Shown here piece by piece: positions 6,815-16,537 of a stretch of DNA of 64,000 nt (its first letter is position 1; every line of letters begins with the position of its first letter). Under the pieces are notes generated by a model, which was not told the DNA's origin, made no database searches, and saw only the letters and a program-made list of their open reading frames with translations. Location of the stretch: NCBI RefSeq assembly GCF_019431355.1, contig NZ_CP080269.1:3748501-3812500 (forward strand), read 5' to 3'. Source of the DNA: Paenibacillus sp. R14(2021) (GTDB lineage: Bacteria > Bacillota > Bacilli > Paenibacillales > Paenibacillaceae). Position numbers and translations under genes: made by a program.

Positions 6815-8056
6815 ATGATGGACCGCAAAAGTTTTATGAAGAGTGGACATAGTCCTTCGTTGTTTAGCGCTTTTTTGTATTTCGATATGAGCTTTATGGT
6901 CTGGTCGCTGCTCGGCCCTCTGGCCGTCATCATTATGAGCGACTTCCAAATGGATGCCGCACAGAAAGCGAACTTGGTCGCGCTGCCCGTTCTCGGCGGA
7001 TCAATCCTCCGTCTTGTGTTAGGTTATCTGACAGATGTTATTGGACCTAAGCGTACCGGGCAGTTAGGCTTGCTGCTCACGATGGTGCCTCTCGTCTGGG
7101 GTTGGAAATTCGTCGATTCTCTTAACGAGCTGTACATTGTGGCGCTCATGCTCGGTATTGCCGGCGCATCCTTCGCCGCTGCGCTCCCGCTGGCAAGCCG
7201 CTGGTATCCGCCGAAGTACCAAGGTCTCGCCATGGGCATCGCCGGGGCAGGAAACAGCGGTACTGTATTCTCCACCTTGTTCGCCAACCGGATTGCGGCA
7301 CATTATGGTACTTGGCACGTCGTATTCGGCCTTGCGCTGATTCCTATCGCGCTCGTCTTCATCGTCTTCACCATCCTAGCCAAGGACAGCCCTAACCAAC
7401 CGGCTCCGCGCAAGCTCTCCGATTACGGCAGGGTGCTCAACCAGCGCGACACCTGGGTATTCTGCGCGCTGTACTGCGTGACGTTCGGCGGTTTCGTCGG
7501 CATGGCCAACTACCTGACGATCTTCTTCAATACGCAATACGGACTAAGCCCGGTACGCGCGGCGGATTTTGCGACTGTATGCGTCATCGCCGGCAGTCTC
7601 TTCCGTCCAGTCGGCGGGTGGCTCGCTGACCGTGTCGGCGGCATAAGGATGCTGATGGGACTGTATGCGATCGTGGCGATCATGATGGCCTGCATCTCCA
7701 CCCTTCCGACGCTGCCAGTCATTATCGTCCTCTTGTTTATCGGCATGATGGCGCTCGGCATGGGTAATGGCTCGGTGTTCCAGCTCGTTCCGCAGCGCTT
7801 CCAGAACGAAATCGGCATCGTTACCGGCATTGTCGGCGCAGCCGGCGGTCTCGGCGGCTACTTCCTGCCGAAAATCCTCGGGAACCTGAAGCTGTCCACC
7901 GGCACGTACACGCCCGGCTTTCTCATTCTTAGCGGCGTAGCGCTTGTATGCGTCGTACTCATCTTCGTGATCCAAGGAGCTTGGAAGAAAACATGGATCG
8001 GCAGCGGCGGCAAAGCCCGCGTCGATGCCAGCATGCCAGACAGCATCGCATCGTAA
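6815..8056 (+). CDS. narK: Nitrate/nitrite transporter, major facilitator family
   Basis: The 413-residue product has twelve hydrophobic segments and the NarK/NasA marks. Glycine-rich nitrate signatures are GIAGAGNSGTVFSTLFA in TM5 and GIVGAAGGLGGYFLP in TM11. The two substrate-binding arginines fall in LRLVLG (TM2) and FRPVGGWLADRVGG (TM8). It should import nitrate or exchange nitrate and nitrite across the cytoplasmic membrane, feeding NirBD. ATG 6815 is chosen because GAGAGGAG lies eight bases before it; an upstream ATG at 6782 lacks such a site. It has its own promoter and an ANTAR-type leader. No nitrate reductase gene is in the window. Confidence 0.94.
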   Translation: MMDRKSFMKSGHSPSLFSAFLYFDMSFMVWSLLGPLAVIIMSDFQMDAAQKANLVALPVLGGSILRLVLGYLTDVIGPKRTGQLGLLLTMVPLVWGWKFVDSLNELYIVALMLGIAGASFAAALPLASRWYPPKYQGLAMGIAGAGNSGTVFSTLFANRIAAHYGTWHVVFGLALIPIALVFIVFTILAKDSPNQPAPRKLSDYGRVLNQRDTWVFCALYCVTFGGFVGMANYLTIFFNTQYGLSPVRAADFATVCVIAGSLFRPVGGWLADRVGGIRMLMGLYAIVAIMMACISTLPTLPVIIVLLFIGMMALGMGNGSVFQLVPQRFQNEIGIVTGIVGAAGGLGGYFLPKILGNLKLSTGTYTPGFLILSGVALVCVVLIFVIQGAWKKTWIGSGGKARVDASMPDSIAS

Positions 8057-8080
8057 TCATTTCCTGTCCATCTGAGGATC

Positions 8081-8112
8081 ACCCCCGCCTCGCATGTTCG
8101 AGGAGGGTTTTC
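8081..8112 (+). terminator. Terminator after narK
   Basis: ACCCCCGCCTCG and CGAGGAGGGT form a stem around a short loop, followed by TTTTC, 25 bases after the narK stop codon. Confidence 0.55.
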
Positions 8113-8185
8113 GATAGAAGAGAATCCCGCTCAAACCCGGGGGACTGCGTTCGTTTGACCACGCGGCATAAGTTCCATGGCGTTT

Positions 8186-8238
8186 GAAAATGCCCCTAGA
8201 CCCGCACAGCGATACGGCTTGCGAGAATGGGGGCGTTT
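8186..8238 (-). terminator. Terminator after mobA
   Basis: On the minus strand AAACGCCCC pairs with GGGGCATTT, enclosing a second stem CTCGCA/TGCGGG. It is followed by TTTTC and lies 36 bases past the mobA stop. Confidence 0.5.
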
Positions 8239-8273
8239 GCTATTGTACGGGAACGTGCCGCAGCACCTGCGGT

Positions 8274-8924
8274 TTAATGCTGGAGACTTCGAATATATTG
8301 CTCGTAGAGTTCGGGCGCGTTCAAATTCAGGAATGCCGCTTCCTCCGCCTCATAAATCGGAACTTGAACCGAGCGCAGCGCGCCGAGCAGCGACATCATC
8401 CGCAGCTCCTTCCGCGCCAGCCGCTGTGCAAGCTCCGCCGCAGCACTCGCATGATAGAGCGCATGGAACGGCTGATTTTCCACTCGAATGACTTGCGGCC
8501 CCGTGATTATACGTGTGCTTCCCTCTGTGGTAAGGCGACCTCCAGCCGCCACTGCTGCCTGCAGCATCCGCTCTAGCAGCGTCTCTGAGATATACGGCAT
8601 GTCGCAGGCCATGACAAAGCCGTAGGCGCCGCCAGGCAGAAGTGACAACGCCGCATGAAGTCCCGCGAGCGGCCCGCAGTCCGGGAAGCGGTCGGCGGCG
8701 TAGGCAACCTCCGCAGGCAGCTTAGGCAGCAAGGACGCATAAGTCGCCTCGCGCTCCGGCGTGCCCGATGCGATAACAATTCGCCGCATCCCCAGCTGCA
8801 GCATCCGTTCCGCAATCGTCTGCAGCAGCGGTTTGCCTTCGATGGGCAGCAGTGCTTTGTCACGTCCCATGCGGGAGCTTTGCCCGCCTGCCAGAATAAT
8901 GCCTGTAAGCTCCTCGACCGCCAT
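8274..8924 (-). CDS. mobA: Molybdenum cofactor guanylyltransferase
   Basis: The 216-residue protein starts with the nucleotidyltransferase signature LAGGQSSRMGRDKALLP (about residues 11-27), with further family segments DCGPLAGLHAAL and MACDMPYI (metal-binding Asp). MobA joins GMP to molybdopterin to make the dinucleotide cofactor used by assimilatory nitrate reductases, which fits its place beside narK and nirBD. ATG 8924 is favoured because GAGGGGG lies five bases upstream; an in-frame ATG at 8948 would add eight residues. It faces narK, with terminators between. Confidence 0.92.
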   Translation of the reverse strand: MAVEELTGIILAGGQSSRMGRDKALLPIEGKPLLQTIAERMLQLGMRRIVIASGTPEREATYASLLPKLPAEVAYAADRFPDCGPLAGLHAALSLLPGGAYGFVMACDMPYISETLLERMLQAAVAAGGRLTTEGSTRIITGPQVIRVENQPFHALYHASAAAELAQRLARKELRMMSLLGALRSVQVPIYEAEEAAFLNLNAPELYEQYIRSLQH

Positions 8925-9028
8925 ACAATCCCCCTCACCAGATTCCATTCTCCATCCAATTCCATCCTGAATATTGATCCAAGTATAGCGTCCGGCGAAA
9001 CGAAAGGAAAGAAGCCCCTCCCGCGTGC

Positions 9029-9065
9029 AAAAAAAGAAGCCGCCCCACTTGAATGGGGCAGCTTC
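9029..9065 (-). terminator. Terminator after glnS
   Basis: On the minus strand GAAGCTGCCCC pairs with GGGGCGGCTTC around a short loop and is followed by seven T residues. Confidence 0.9.
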
Positions 9066-9109
9066 CTCTATGCATGCAATCTAACAATTATAAATTCCCG
9101 GCTCCGTGA

Positions 9110-10768
9110 TCAAGCCTTCGGATCAAATGAACTCTTGAGCGATACGATCCGGTTGAATACGATGCTCTCGGCGCCCGACAGCTTGGAATCGACATTGAAA
9201 TAGCCGTGGCGGAAGAACTGGAACTTGTCTTGACCTTTGGCACCCTTCATATTCGGTTCCACGAAGCCCTGCAGCTTCGTCAAGGAGTTCGGGTTAATGC
9301 GCTCCAGGAATTCTTTGTCCGCATTCCCTTCTTCATCGGTGAGCAGCGGCTCGAACAACCGGAATTCCGCAGGTACTGCTTGGGATGCCTCCACCCAGTG
9401 AATCGTGCCTTTCACTTTGCGGCCGGTGAAGCCGGATCCGCTCTTCGTCTCGGGATCGTACGTGCATCGCAGCTCGACGACATTTCCGTCCGCGTCTTTG
9501 ATCGCCTCTTCGCAGCGGATGAAATACGCGTTCTTCAGACGCACTTCGTTGCCCGGGAACAAGCGGAAGTACTTGCTCGGCGGGTTCTCCATGAAATCGT
9601 CCTGCTCGATGAAGATTTCGCGCGAGAATGGGATTTGGCGGCTGCCCATCTCTTCGTTCTCGGCGTTGTTCTCCGCTTCCAGCATCTCCACTTGCCCTTC
9701 CGGATAGTTGGTGATGACTACCTTCAGCGGCTGCAGCACGGCCATCGTGCGCGGCGCCTTCAGCTTCAGATCCTCGCGGATGAAGAACTCCAGCATCCGC
9801 TCGTCCACGATGCTGTATGCGCGCGCCACGCCGATCTCTCGGCAGAATGCGCGAAGCGCCTCCGGCGTGAAGCCCTTGCGGCGAAGGCCGCTGATCGTCG
9901 GCATGCGCGGATCGTCCCAGCTGTCGACGACGCCTTGGTCGACGAGCATTTTGAGGTATCGCTTGCTCATGATCGTGTTCGTGACGTTCAGGCGTGCAAA
10001 CTCGTACTGATGCGGCGTGGATTCCATCTCGCATTCGGCGATAACCCAATCATACAGCGGACGGTGATCCTCAAACTCCAGCGTACAGATGGAGTGGGTA
10101 ACGCCTTCGATGGCATCGCCGATCGGATGCGCGTAATCGTACATTGGATAGATGCACCAAGCATCGCCGGTCCGGTGATGATGAGCGTGCGCGATGCGGT
10201 ACAGAGCCGGGTCGCGCAAATTAATGTTCGGCGAGCCCATGTCGATTTTGGCGCGGAGAATCCGTTCGCCATCCTTGAATTCCCCTGCGCGCATGCGTGT
10301 AAACAGGTCAAGATTCTCTTCCACGCTGCGGTCGCGGTACGGGCTATTTTGGCCCGGCACGGTGAGCGTGCCGCGCATCTCGCGCATCTGCTCGGCGGAC
10401 AAGTCGCAGACGAATGCCTTGCCCTTCTTGATCAGCAGAACCGCGCGCTCGTACATCTCTTCAAAATAATCCGAAGCGAAACGAAGGTCGTCCCACTCGA
10501 AACCGAGCCAGCGGACGTCCTCCTGGATCGCTTCCACATATTCCGTATCTTCTTTCACGGGATTCGTATCGTCAAACCGCAAATTGGTTTTACCTTTGAA
10601 TTCATCGGCAAGCTCGAAGTTCAGGCAGATCGATTTGGCGTGGCCGATGTGCAGGTAACCGTTCGGCTCCGGCGGAAAACGCGTGATGACTTCGTTTACT
10701 CTCCCGGACTGCAGGTCGTCAGTCACGATATTTTTAATAAAGTTAGAGGATGATGTCTTATTCTCCAT
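9110..10768 (-). CDS. glnS: Glutaminyl-tRNA synthetase
   Basis: The 552-residue class I synthetase charges tRNA-Gln with glutamine. The HIGH motif is at residues 40-43 ([12 protein letters not shown]), the KMSKS counterpart reads IMSKRY, and the family segment LRFDDTNP is present. The C-terminal anticodon-binding beta-barrels are complete, and the length is normal. ATG 10768 is used because GGAAAGG lies nine bases upstream; a TTG three codons earlier is possible but poorly placed. Many Bacilli make Gln-tRNA through GatCAB instead. GlnRS here marks one of the lineages that acquired it. Confidence 0.96.
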   Translation of the reverse strand: MENKTSSSNFIKNIVTDDLQSGRVNEVITRFPPEPNGYLHIGHAKSICLNFELADEFKGKTNLRFDDTNPVKEDTEYVEAIQEDVRWLGFEWDDLRFASDYFEEMYERAVLLIKKGKAFVCDLSAEQMREMRGTLTVPGQNSPYRDRSVEENLDLFTRMRAGEFKDGERILRAKIDMGSPNINLRDPALYRIAHAHHHRTGDAWCIYPMYDYAHPIGDAIEGVTHSICTLEFEDHRPLYDWVIAECEMESTPHQYEFARLNVTNTIMSKRYLKMLVDQGVVDSWDDPRMPTISGLRRKGFTPEALRAFCREIGVARAYSIVDERMLEFFIREDLKLKAPRTMAVLQPLKVVITNYPEGQVEMLEAENNAENEEMGSRQIPFSREIFIEQDDFMENPPSKYFRLFPGNEVRLKNAYFIRCEEAIKDADGNVVELRCTYDPETKSGSGFTGRKVKGTIHWVEASQAVPAEFRLFEPLLTDEEGNADKEFLERINPNSLTKLQGFVEPNMKGAKGQDKFQFFRHGYFNVDSKLSGAESIVFNRIVSLKSSFDPKA

Positions 10769-10844
10769 TGCGACCAACCTTTCCCAGCTAAAATTCTTAT
10801 CCTACTATCATACACAATTTTGCCCCTCTTTATAAATAGCAATC

Positions 10845-10888
10845 TTGACTTTCACGGCTCAAAATATATACTTAGGTTAGCTAACTAA
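10845..10888 (+). promoter_or_regulatory. Promoter and palindromic operator of the marR-ABC operon
   Basis: TTGACT (10845-10850) and TATACT (10867-10872) are 16 bases apart. A palindrome GTTAGCTAAC within TTAGGTTAGCTAACTAA (10872-10888) covers the predicted transcription start. That is the usual place for the operator of an autoregulated MarR-type repressor, encoded 27 bases downstream. Confidence 0.65.
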
Positions 10889-10914
10889 ATTACTTTCAGC
10901 AAAGGAGCACGACC

Positions 10915-11460
10915 ATGCAAGGAGATCATGAGCACGAGGAGGAACATGCCCGCCCAGCGATCCACGAGCTGATTCGCGCTTTTCGGAATCTCCGGCAAAT
11001 TCCATGGAACAACCGCCGCCCCATCGAGAACTGCACGCCGAGCGAAACGATGACCTTGTTCTGTATCCGCAGGGCGACAAGGTGCAATGCCGAAGGGCTC
11101 AAGGCATCGGAAATCAGCACCATGATGAACGTCGCCTCCCCGACGATCACGCAGACGCTCAACGTTCTGACAGCCAGAGGCCTGCTGCAGCGCAACCCGG
11201 ATCCCCATGACCGCCGAGCCGTGCGCATCACGCTCACGGAAGAAGGCGAGCGGCTGACCGGGCTTGCGGCCGAGGCCATGCATGAGAAAATGAACGGACT
11301 CATCGCGCATCTGGGTCCCGGGCGGGCAGAACAGCTCGTCGCGCTGCTGGACGATGTGCACGCCTATTTCATAGGCGTGAACGGAGATCCCGAGCCGGGG
11401 CCGGACAATTGGTTTCGTCCCGGATGTCACACCAACACCACTACCAAAGAGGGTGAATAG
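10915..11460 (+). CDS. MarR-family transcriptional regulator
   Basis: The 181-residue protein has a MarR winged helix-turn-helix: LKASEISTMMNVASPTITQT as the HTH, then a wing with NPDPHDRRAVRITLTEEGE (the typical D-R-R motif). Its N-terminal helix is rich in Glu and His, and its C-terminal tail is rich in Gly, Pro and Thr. The ATG follows AAAGGAG at eight bases. It is the first gene of an operon with two ABC exporter subunits, starting six bases before the first. It probably represses this operon through the palindrome at 10872-10888. The inducing compound is unknown, most likely a drug or cell-wall-active substance. Confidence 0.9.
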   Translation: MQGDHEHEEEHARPAIHELIRAFRNLRQIPWNNRRPIENCTPSETMTLFCIRRATRCNAEGLKASEISTMMNVASPTITQTLNVLTARGLLQRNPDPHDRRAVRITLTEEGERLTGLAAEAMHEKMNGLIAHLGPGRAEQLVALLDDVHAYFIGVNGDPEPGPDNWFRPGCHTNTTTKEGE

Positions 11461-11466
11461 GTACTT

Positions 11467-13197
11467 ATGTTGAAACTGTTTCGCATGCTTCAGCCGTATC
11501 GCATGCTCGTCTCCTTCGTCCTGCTCTTCGTGTTCCTCCAATCGTTATCCGATCTGTATCTGCCCACTCTGCTTGCGGACATCGTCGACAATGGCGTTGT
11601 CCAAGGCGACAATCCGTACATTTGGCGCATCGGCGGCTTCATGCTGATCATCGCCTTGGCCGGCGGGATCTGCTCCATCGGTGCAAGCTTCTTGTCCGCC
11701 AAGTCGGCCGGCGGCTTCGGCCGCGACCTGCGCAGCCGCGTGTTCGCGCATGTCGAGAAATATTCCCTCCACGAATTCGACCAAGTCGGCACTGCATCCC
11801 TCATTACGCGGACGACCAACGACATTACCCAGGTACAGCAGGTGCTGATGATGATGATGCGCGTCATGGTCATGGCGCCGATGATGTGCTTCGGCGGAAT
11901 CATTATGGCCCTGTACAAGGATGCCACCCTCTCGCTCGTCATCATTGTGATCGTTCCGATCCTCGCCCTTCTGATCTTTGCCATCGTGAGCCGCGGCGTA
12001 CCGCTGTTCAAGGTCATGCAGGTCAAAATCGACAAGCTGAATCTCGTGCTGCGCGAGAATTTAACCGGTATCCGCGTCATCCGTTCCTTCAACCGCACGA
12101 GACATGAGCAGGGCCGCTTTAACGGCGCGAACATGGATTTGACGGATACAGCAATCAAGGTCAACCGCATCATGGCCTCGCTCATGCCGATCATGATGCT
12201 TGTGCTGAACTTCGCGAGCATCGCTATCATCTGGTTCGGCGGCCTGCGCATCGACAGCGGCAGCATGCAGGTCGGCGATCTCATGGCCTTCATCCAGTAC
12301 GCCTGGCAGATCATGTTCGCCCTCATCTTCGCTTCCATGATGTTCGTCATGATTCCGCGGGCATCCGCTTCTGCGGTCAGGATCAATGGCGTGCTGAACA
12401 TGGTCCCGGACATTCATGATCCATCGGACGCAGCCGCTAAGCCGGCCGCCGCTCGCGGCGAGCTGAAGTTCCATAACGTTTCGTTCCACTATCCGGGCGC
12501 GGAAATGCCGGCGCTCTCCAATATTTCGTTCTCAGCGGGTCCCGGCGAGGTTATCGCCATCATTGGCGGAACGGGCTCCGGCAAATCGACGCTCATCAAT
12601 CTGATTCCGCGATTCTATGACGCCACAAGCGGCAGTATTACGATCGGCGGCATCGACGTACGCGAGATGACGCAGGAAGAGCTCCGCTCCGGCATCGGAC
12701 TCGTTCCGCAGAAAGCCGTGCTCTTCACAGGTACGATTGCAGATAACATCCGCTTCGGTAAAGGGGACGCCTCCGATGAAGAAATCCGTCATGCCGCCGT
12801 TGTCGCGCAGGCGTATGATTTTGTAACGGAGATGAAAGACGGCTTCGATTCGCCGGTCGCCCAAGGGGGCAGCAACGTCTCCGGCGGCCAGAAGCAGCGG
12901 CTGTCCATCGCCCGGGCGCTCGTGCGCAAGCCATCCATCTACTTGTTCGATGACAGCTTCTCCGCGCTTGATTTCAAGACCGACGCCAAGCTCCGCGCCG
13001 CGCTCCGCGGGGAAACGACAGAGGCGACCGTCTTGATCGTCGCGCAGCGGGTGAGTACCGTCATGGACGCCGACCGCATCATTGTACTCGATGACGGACA
13101 AATCTCCGCGATCGGCACGCATCGCGAGCTGCTCCAGTCGTCCACGGTTTACCGCGAAATCGTTACGTCACAGCTGTCCGAGGAGGAGATCGCATGA
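11467..13197 (+). CDS. ABC exporter subunit with degenerate catalytic site (heterodimer partner A)
   Basis: The 576-residue half-transporter has a six-helix membrane domain (about 1-320) and a nucleotide-binding domain with Walker A GGTGSGKST (about 366-374) and signature VSGGQKQRLS. The Walker B strand is YLFDDSFSALD, where Asp496 replaces the catalytic Glu. That change marks the degenerate site of heterodimeric type IV exporters such as BmrC and TM287. It overlaps the next gene by four bases (ATGA), so the two subunits are translationally coupled. The likely role is ATP-driven export of drugs or amphiphiles from the cytoplasmic membrane. Confidence 0.93.
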   Translation: MLKLFRMLQPYRMLVSFVLLFVFLQSLSDLYLPTLLADIVDNGVVQGDNPYIWRIGGFMLIIALAGGICSIGASFLSAKSAGGFGRDLRSRVFAHVEKYSLHEFDQVGTASLITRTTNDITQVQQVLMMMMRVMVMAPMMCFGGIIMALYKDATLSLVIIVIVPILALLIFAIVSRGVPLFKVMQVKIDKLNLVLRENLTGIRVIRSFNRTRHEQGRFNGANMDLTDTAIKVNRIMASLMPIMMLVLNFASIAIIWFGGLRIDSGSMQVGDLMAFIQYAWQIMFALIFASMMFVMIPRASASAVRINGVLNMVPDIHDPSDAAAKPAAARGELKFHNVSFHYPGAEMPALSNISFSAGPGEVIAIIGGTGSGKSTLINLIPRFYDATSGSITIGGIDVREMTQEELRSGIGLVPQKAVLFTGTIADNIRFGKGDASDEEIRHAAVVAQAYDFVTEMKDGFDSPVAQGGSNVSGGQKQRLSIARALVRKPSIYLFDDSFSALDFKTDAKLRAALRGETTEATVLIVAQRVSTVMDADRIIVLDDGQISAIGTHRELLQSSTVYREIVTSQLSEEEIA

Positions 13198-15170
13198 GTG
13201 AACAACCAAGAGGCGCCGCAGGCGGCGGTCCCGGCATCACCCAGCGGCCCGGCGGCCAAAGCGGCCCCGCGCCTGGCAATTTCGGCTTCGGCCCAGGCCG
13301 CGGAGGCCCTGGCGGCATGATGGGCATGCCCGTCCAGAAAGCCAAGGACTTCAAGGGCACGCTGCGCCGCCTCATCGGCTACTTGAAGCCGCATCGCGGC
13401 GCGCTGCTTGTCGTCCTGCTGACCGCCGTGCTCAGCACGGTGTTCTCCATACTCGGCCCGAAAATTATGGGCAAAGCCACGACTGAGCTGTTCGAAGGTC
13501 TCGTCGGCAAGCTGAAGGGCACACCAGGTGCGCAAATCGACTTTCATTATATATGGCAAATTCTACTTGTCCTTGTCGTGCTCTATATCATTAGTGCTTT
13601 ATTCAGCTTTATTCAGCAATATGTCATGGCAAGCGTCGCGCAGAAAACCGTTTACGATCTGCGCAAGGACGTGAACGAGAAGCTTGAGCGCCTGCCGCTG
13701 AAGTTCTTCGACTCCCGCACGCACGGGGAAATCTTGAGCCGCGCGGTCAATGACGTAGACAATATAAGCGGTACCCTGCAGCAAAGCTTGACGCAATTCA
13801 TTACGTCGTTCGTGACGCTGATCGGCGTCATCGTCATGATGCTGACGATCAGCCCGCTCATGACGCTCATTACGATCGTGACGCTCCCGCTCAGCTTCAT
13901 CGCGATCAAGATGATCGCGAAGCGGTCGCAGCTGTATTTTAAGGGCCAGCAGAAAGCGCTCGGCGAGCTGAACGGCCATGTCGAGGAAATGTATACCGGA
14001 CATAACATCGTGAAAGCATTCGGCCATGAGCGCAAATCCGTCGCAAAATTCAACGCGGTCAACGAGCAATTGTACGAATCCGGCTGGCGCGCGCAGTTCG
14101 TGTCCGGGATGATCATGCCGATTATGGGCTTCATCGGCAATATCGGCTACGTGCTTGTCAGCGTGGCCGGCGGCATACTCGTGCTGCACAAGTCGATCAC
14201 CATCGGCGATGTCCAGGCGTTCATCTCCTACTCGCGCCAATTCGCCATGCCGATTACGCAGACGGCGCAGATCGCGAACATTATCCAATCGACGATCGCT
14301 TCAGCGGAGCGCATCTTCGAGCTGCTCGACGAGACGGAGGAAGTGCCGGAATCGGCCGCGCCAATCGCGATCGCCGCGAATAACGCAGAAGTTAAGAAAG
14401 GCCCAGCTGTTACGGTCAAGGGTAACGTCAGCTTCAACCATGTGCAGTTCCGTTACAAGGACGATACGACATTGATCGAAGACATGGACATTCACGTCCA
14501 TGCGGGCCAAACGATCGCTATCGTCGGCCCGACCGGCGCCGGCAAGACAACCTTGATCAACCTGCTGATGCGCTTCTACGAGCTGAACGGCGGCAGTATT
14601 ACGATCGACGGCGCCGACCTGACGGAGCTGAAGCGCGGCGATTTGCGCAGCTTATTCGGCATGGTGCTGCAGGACACATGGCTGTTTAACGGCACCATCC
14701 GAGACAACATCGCATACGGGCGCAGCGGCGCGACGGAAGACGAAGTCGTCGCGGCGGCCCGGGCAGCCTATGCGGACCATTTCATCCGCACGCTGCCGGA
14801 AGGCTACGATACGGTGCTGAACGAAGAAGCATCGAATATCTCGCAGGGACAGAAGCAATTGCTGACCATAGCACGCGCGATTCTGGCCGATCCGGCCATC
14901 CTTATCCTGGACGAAGCGACCAGCAGCGTCGATACGCGGACCGAGATCCACATCCAGCGCGCCATGAACGAGCTGATGCAAGGCCGCACGAGCTTCGTGA
15001 TCGCGCACCGGTTGTCGACCATCCGCGACGCGGATCTCATCCTCGTCATGAACCACGGCACGGTCATCGAGCAGGGCACGCATGAGGAGCTGCTCGCCGC
15101 AGGCGGCTTCTACGCAGATCTGTACGAGAGCCAGTTCAGCAGTCAGAAAAGGAAGCAGGACGTCAGCTAG
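13194..15170 (+). CDS. ABC exporter subunit with intact catalytic site (heterodimer partner B)
   Basis: The 658-residue half-transporter begins with about 45 residues rich in Gly, Pro and Arg, then a six-helix membrane domain and a nucleotide-binding domain. Walker A is GPTGAGKTT; the signature is ISQGQKQ (a non-canonical SQGQ near residue 550); Walker B is ILILDEATSSVD with the catalytic Glu574. A normal Glu here, an Asp in the partner and the changed signature are what a BmrCD/TM287-288-like heterodimer should show. It ends the marR operon; a terminator follows about 95 bases later. Confidence 0.93.
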   Translation: MSEQPRGAAGGGPGITQRPGGQSGPAPGNFGFGPGRGGPGGMMGMPVQKAKDFKGTLRRLIGYLKPHRGALLVVLLTAVLSTVFSILGPKIMGKATTELFEGLVGKLKGTPGAQIDFHYIWQILLVLVVLYIISALFSFIQQYVMASVAQKTVYDLRKDVNEKLERLPLKFFDSRTHGEILSRAVNDVDNISGTLQQSLTQFITSFVTLIGVIVMMLTISPLMTLITIVTLPLSFIAIKMIAKRSQLYFKGQQKALGELNGHVEEMYTGHNIVKAFGHERKSVAKFNAVNEQLYESGWRAQFVSGMIMPIMGFIGNIGYVLVSVAGGILVLHKSITIGDVQAFISYSRQFAMPITQTAQIANIIQSTIASAERIFELLDETEEVPESAAPIAIAANNAEVKKGPAVTVKGNVSFNHVQFRYKDDTTLIEDMDIHVHAGQTIAIVGPTGAGKTTLINLLMRFYELNGGSITIDGADLTELKRGDLRSLFGMVLQDTWLFNGTIRDNIAYGRSGATEDEVVAAARAAYADHFIRTLPEGYDTVLNEEASNISQGQKQLLTIARAILADPAILILDEATSSVDTRTEIHIQRAMNELMQGRTSFVIAHRLSTIRDADLILVMNHGTVIEQGTHEELLAAGGFYADLYESQFSSQKRKQDVS

Positions 15171-15263
15171 ATTAAGCTGGCATGACGGTAAGCCGCTAGA
15201 AACGGTTAATGAGTTCGGTGTCAATCGGAATCGGACCCATGCGCTTTAGGATCATCGCACGCG

Positions 15264-15318
15264 AAAGAGGGGCTGTCCCGAAAGTCATCTACATGACTGA
15301 CGGGCAACCCCTCTTTTG
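15264..15318 (+). terminator. Terminator after the ABC exporter operon
   Basis: AAGAGGGG...CGGG... pairs back to ...CCCCTCTT with an inner GTCA/TGAC stem, followed by TTTTGTTTG. It also lies just past thiO on the other strand and could act for both. Confidence 0.75.
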
Positions 15319-15366
15319 TTTGTTCATATTATATTTAATAGAGAAGAACTGCATCAGGTACCGCTC

Positions 15367-16536
15367 TTAAAGCGTTACCGCCCGCCCGCCGCGCGCGAAG
15401 CGATCCGGCGCGAAGCTGGCCGCTTCCGCCTGCCGCGGCGCGACGCCGATCAGCAGGTCGCCGATCATCGCCGCGGTCGCCGGACTGAGCAGAATGCCGT
15501 TGCGGTAATGGCCCGCGGCGATCAGCACGTTCGGGCTGCCGGGAACCATGCCGATCAGCGGACGGCCATCGCGCGTAGCCGGACGGAGGCCCGCCCACCG
15601 CATTGCGGGCGCGCGTCCGCCCAGAAATGGAAACACGCGCGGCGTCCACCGCGTCAAGCGGTCGATGCCGCGGTCCGTCACCGACGTGTCGTAACCGGCC
15701 GCGTCCTCGGAGGCGCCGCAGACAAGCTGGCCGTCCCGCTTCTGCACCCAATACGCCTGGCTGGAGAACACCATATGCGACACGGAAGCGCCAGCAGCGC
15801 GGTCGTCAGCGCCCGTCAAATCAAAGGAGCAGATCTGACCCCGGATGGGATGCACCGGAATCGGGAACCCGCACAGCGCCGCGTATGTATTCGCCCATGC
15901 GCCGGCGCAGACGATCAGCACGTCGCCGCTGACGCTGCCATAGGCGGCGGTCTCCACGACGGCGTCTACGCGTCCGCCGCTGCCCGCCCGCGGCGGGGCG
16001 ATCGCTCCCGCCTGCTCCAGGATGCGCACGCCAAGCCTGCGGCACGCCGCTTCCAGCGCGGCAACGAGCTTCGGCGCATGCACATGCGACTCCGTGGGAC
16101 AATAGAGCGCCCCTGCCGCGCCGCCATGCAGGAGCGGCTCCATCTTCCGGAGCCGCTCCTGGCCGATCAGTTCCGCCGATGCGCCGAAGCGCTGCTGCCA
16201 GGCAAGCCGCGCCTGCAGCGGCTGCAGGTCCGCTTCATGCATCGCAACCGTCAAGCTCCCGCAGTTGGTCAGCTCCGCGGATTGGCCAGACACCTCTTCG
16301 ATCTTCCTCACCCATTCGGGATAACGATGCAGGCTGTCTAGACATAACTGGAAAAACGCATCCGGCAGCTCCCCGTTCTCCGTATAGGGTGCCAGCATTC
16401 CCGCTGCAGCGCCGGAAGCCTGCCCGCCTACGCGCCCCGGTTCGACGACGGTTACTTCCGCGCCGCCCATTACCGCTTCGAAGGCGCAGGACAAGCCGAT
16501 AATGCCGCCGCCCAGCACGATAACACGTGTGCCCAT
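15367..16536 (-). CDS. thiO: Glycine oxidase ThiO
   Basis: The 389-residue flavoenzyme begins with the FAD-binding motif VLGGGIIGLSCA and has the D-amino-acid-oxidase pattern through to AGHYRNGILLSPAT near its C-terminus. ThiO oxidises glycine to iminoglycine (dehydroglycine) for assembly of the thiazole ring of thiamine. It is the last gene of thiC-thiE/S-thiG-thiO. ATG 16536 follows the thiG stop codon by a single base, so translation is probably coupled. Longer in-frame starts upstream lie inside thiG and are rejected. Confidence 0.92.
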   Translation of the reverse strand: MGTRVIVLGGGIIGLSCAFEAVMGGAEVTVVEPGRVGGQASGAAAGMLAPYTENGELPDAFFQLCLDSLHRYPEWVRKIEEVSGQSAELTNCGSLTVAMHEADLQPLQARLAWQQRFGASAELIGQERLRKMEPLLHGGAAGALYCPTESHVHAPKLVAALEAACRRLGVRILEQAGAIAPPRAGSGGRVDAVVETAAYGSVSGDVLIVCAGAWANTYAALCGFPIPVHPIRGQICSFDLTGADDRAAGASVSHMVFSSQAYWVQKRDGQLVCGASEDAAGYDTSVTDRGIDRLTRWTPRVFPFLGGRAPAMRWAGLRPATRDGRPLIGMVPGSPNVLIAAGHYRNGILLSPATAAMIGDLLIGVAPRQAEAASFAPDRFARGGRAVTL

Positions 16537-16537
16537 C

